Assembly (NCBI GenBank): GCA_020845695.1
Contig: JADLFG010000021.1
Span: 1 to 40,102, forward strand
Direction: 5' to 3'
From: Thermoleophilia bacterium
GTDB lineage: Bacteria; Actinomycetota; Thermoleophilia; Gaiellales; Gaiellaceae
DNA length: 40,102 nt
The notes beneath the pieces were generated by a model. The model saw nothing but the letters and a program-made list of their open reading frames with translations, was not told the DNA's origin and searched no databases. Every line of letters starts with the position of its first letter. Positions within the stretch are counted from its first letter, which is position 1. Made by a program: the position numbers and the translations under genes. Below are positions 40,102 to 40,102 of this stretch, piece after piece.

Positions 40102-40102
40102 C

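Overview
The window is very GC-rich, densely packed DNA, with many GTG and TTG starts, ATGA/GTGA/TTGA gene overlaps and short or absent 5' leaders. A B12-dependent mutase subunit, an etfB-etfA-ETF-QO cluster, the rpmE / DUF1385 / prfA / prmC neighbourhood and exported proteins with WSGSxPIxxxYxWxRC-type Ig-like repeats suggest an actinobacterium. I think a Thermoleophilia-like lineage is most likely, but that is an inference from gene content and style. No rRNA, tRNA or CRISPR array was seen.

Region 1 (1-25.2 kb) is one large cell-surface polysaccharide locus. It opens with a possible transposase tail, then a set of exported or anchored proteins. Two are lysyl-oxidase-fold proteins that have lost the copper and cofactor residues, one of them fused to an ATP-grasp enzyme. 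There are also three right-handed beta-helix proteins, an SRPBCC protein and a DUF2332 protein. The biosynthetic core follows: a Wzx-type flippase, three consecutive sulfotransferases, a family 2 glycosyltransferase, a split PssD/PssE (Alg14/Alg13-like) glycosyltransferase, a Wzz-like copolymerase, a Wzy-like polymerase, a ChbG/YdjC deacetylase and another glycosyltransferase. Converging on these is a minus-strand operon that starts the repeat unit: a polyprenyl-phosphate sugar-1-phosphate transferase, a glycosyltransferase, a type I phosphodiesterase-fold enzyme and a GNAT-like acyltransferase. Together they predict a lipid-linked, sulfated and otherwise modified glycan that is flipped, polymerised and exported.

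Region 2 (25.2-31.0 kb) is metabolic. It has a cobalamin-binding mutase subunit overlapping an enoyl-CoA hydratase, then a RAYT (REP-associated transposase) bracketed by two REP-like palindromes. A TPP riboswitch follows and controls thiG-thiS-thiE, with asnB directly behind. The stop codon of the RAYT frame lies inside the riboswitch.

Region 3 (31.0-40.1 kb) holds a VapBC-type toxin-antitoxin pair, an exported M23 peptidase, and etfB-etfA-ETF-QO for electron transfer from acyl-CoA dehydrogenases to quinone; the ETF-QO lacks one iron-sulfur ligand. It ends with ribosomal protein L31, DUF1385, an OsmC-family protein, release factor 1 and its methyltransferase PrmC, and a possible second transposase tail at the right edge. 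Several genes here have a -10 hexamer 6-8 nt before the start codon, which suggests leaderless mRNAs.
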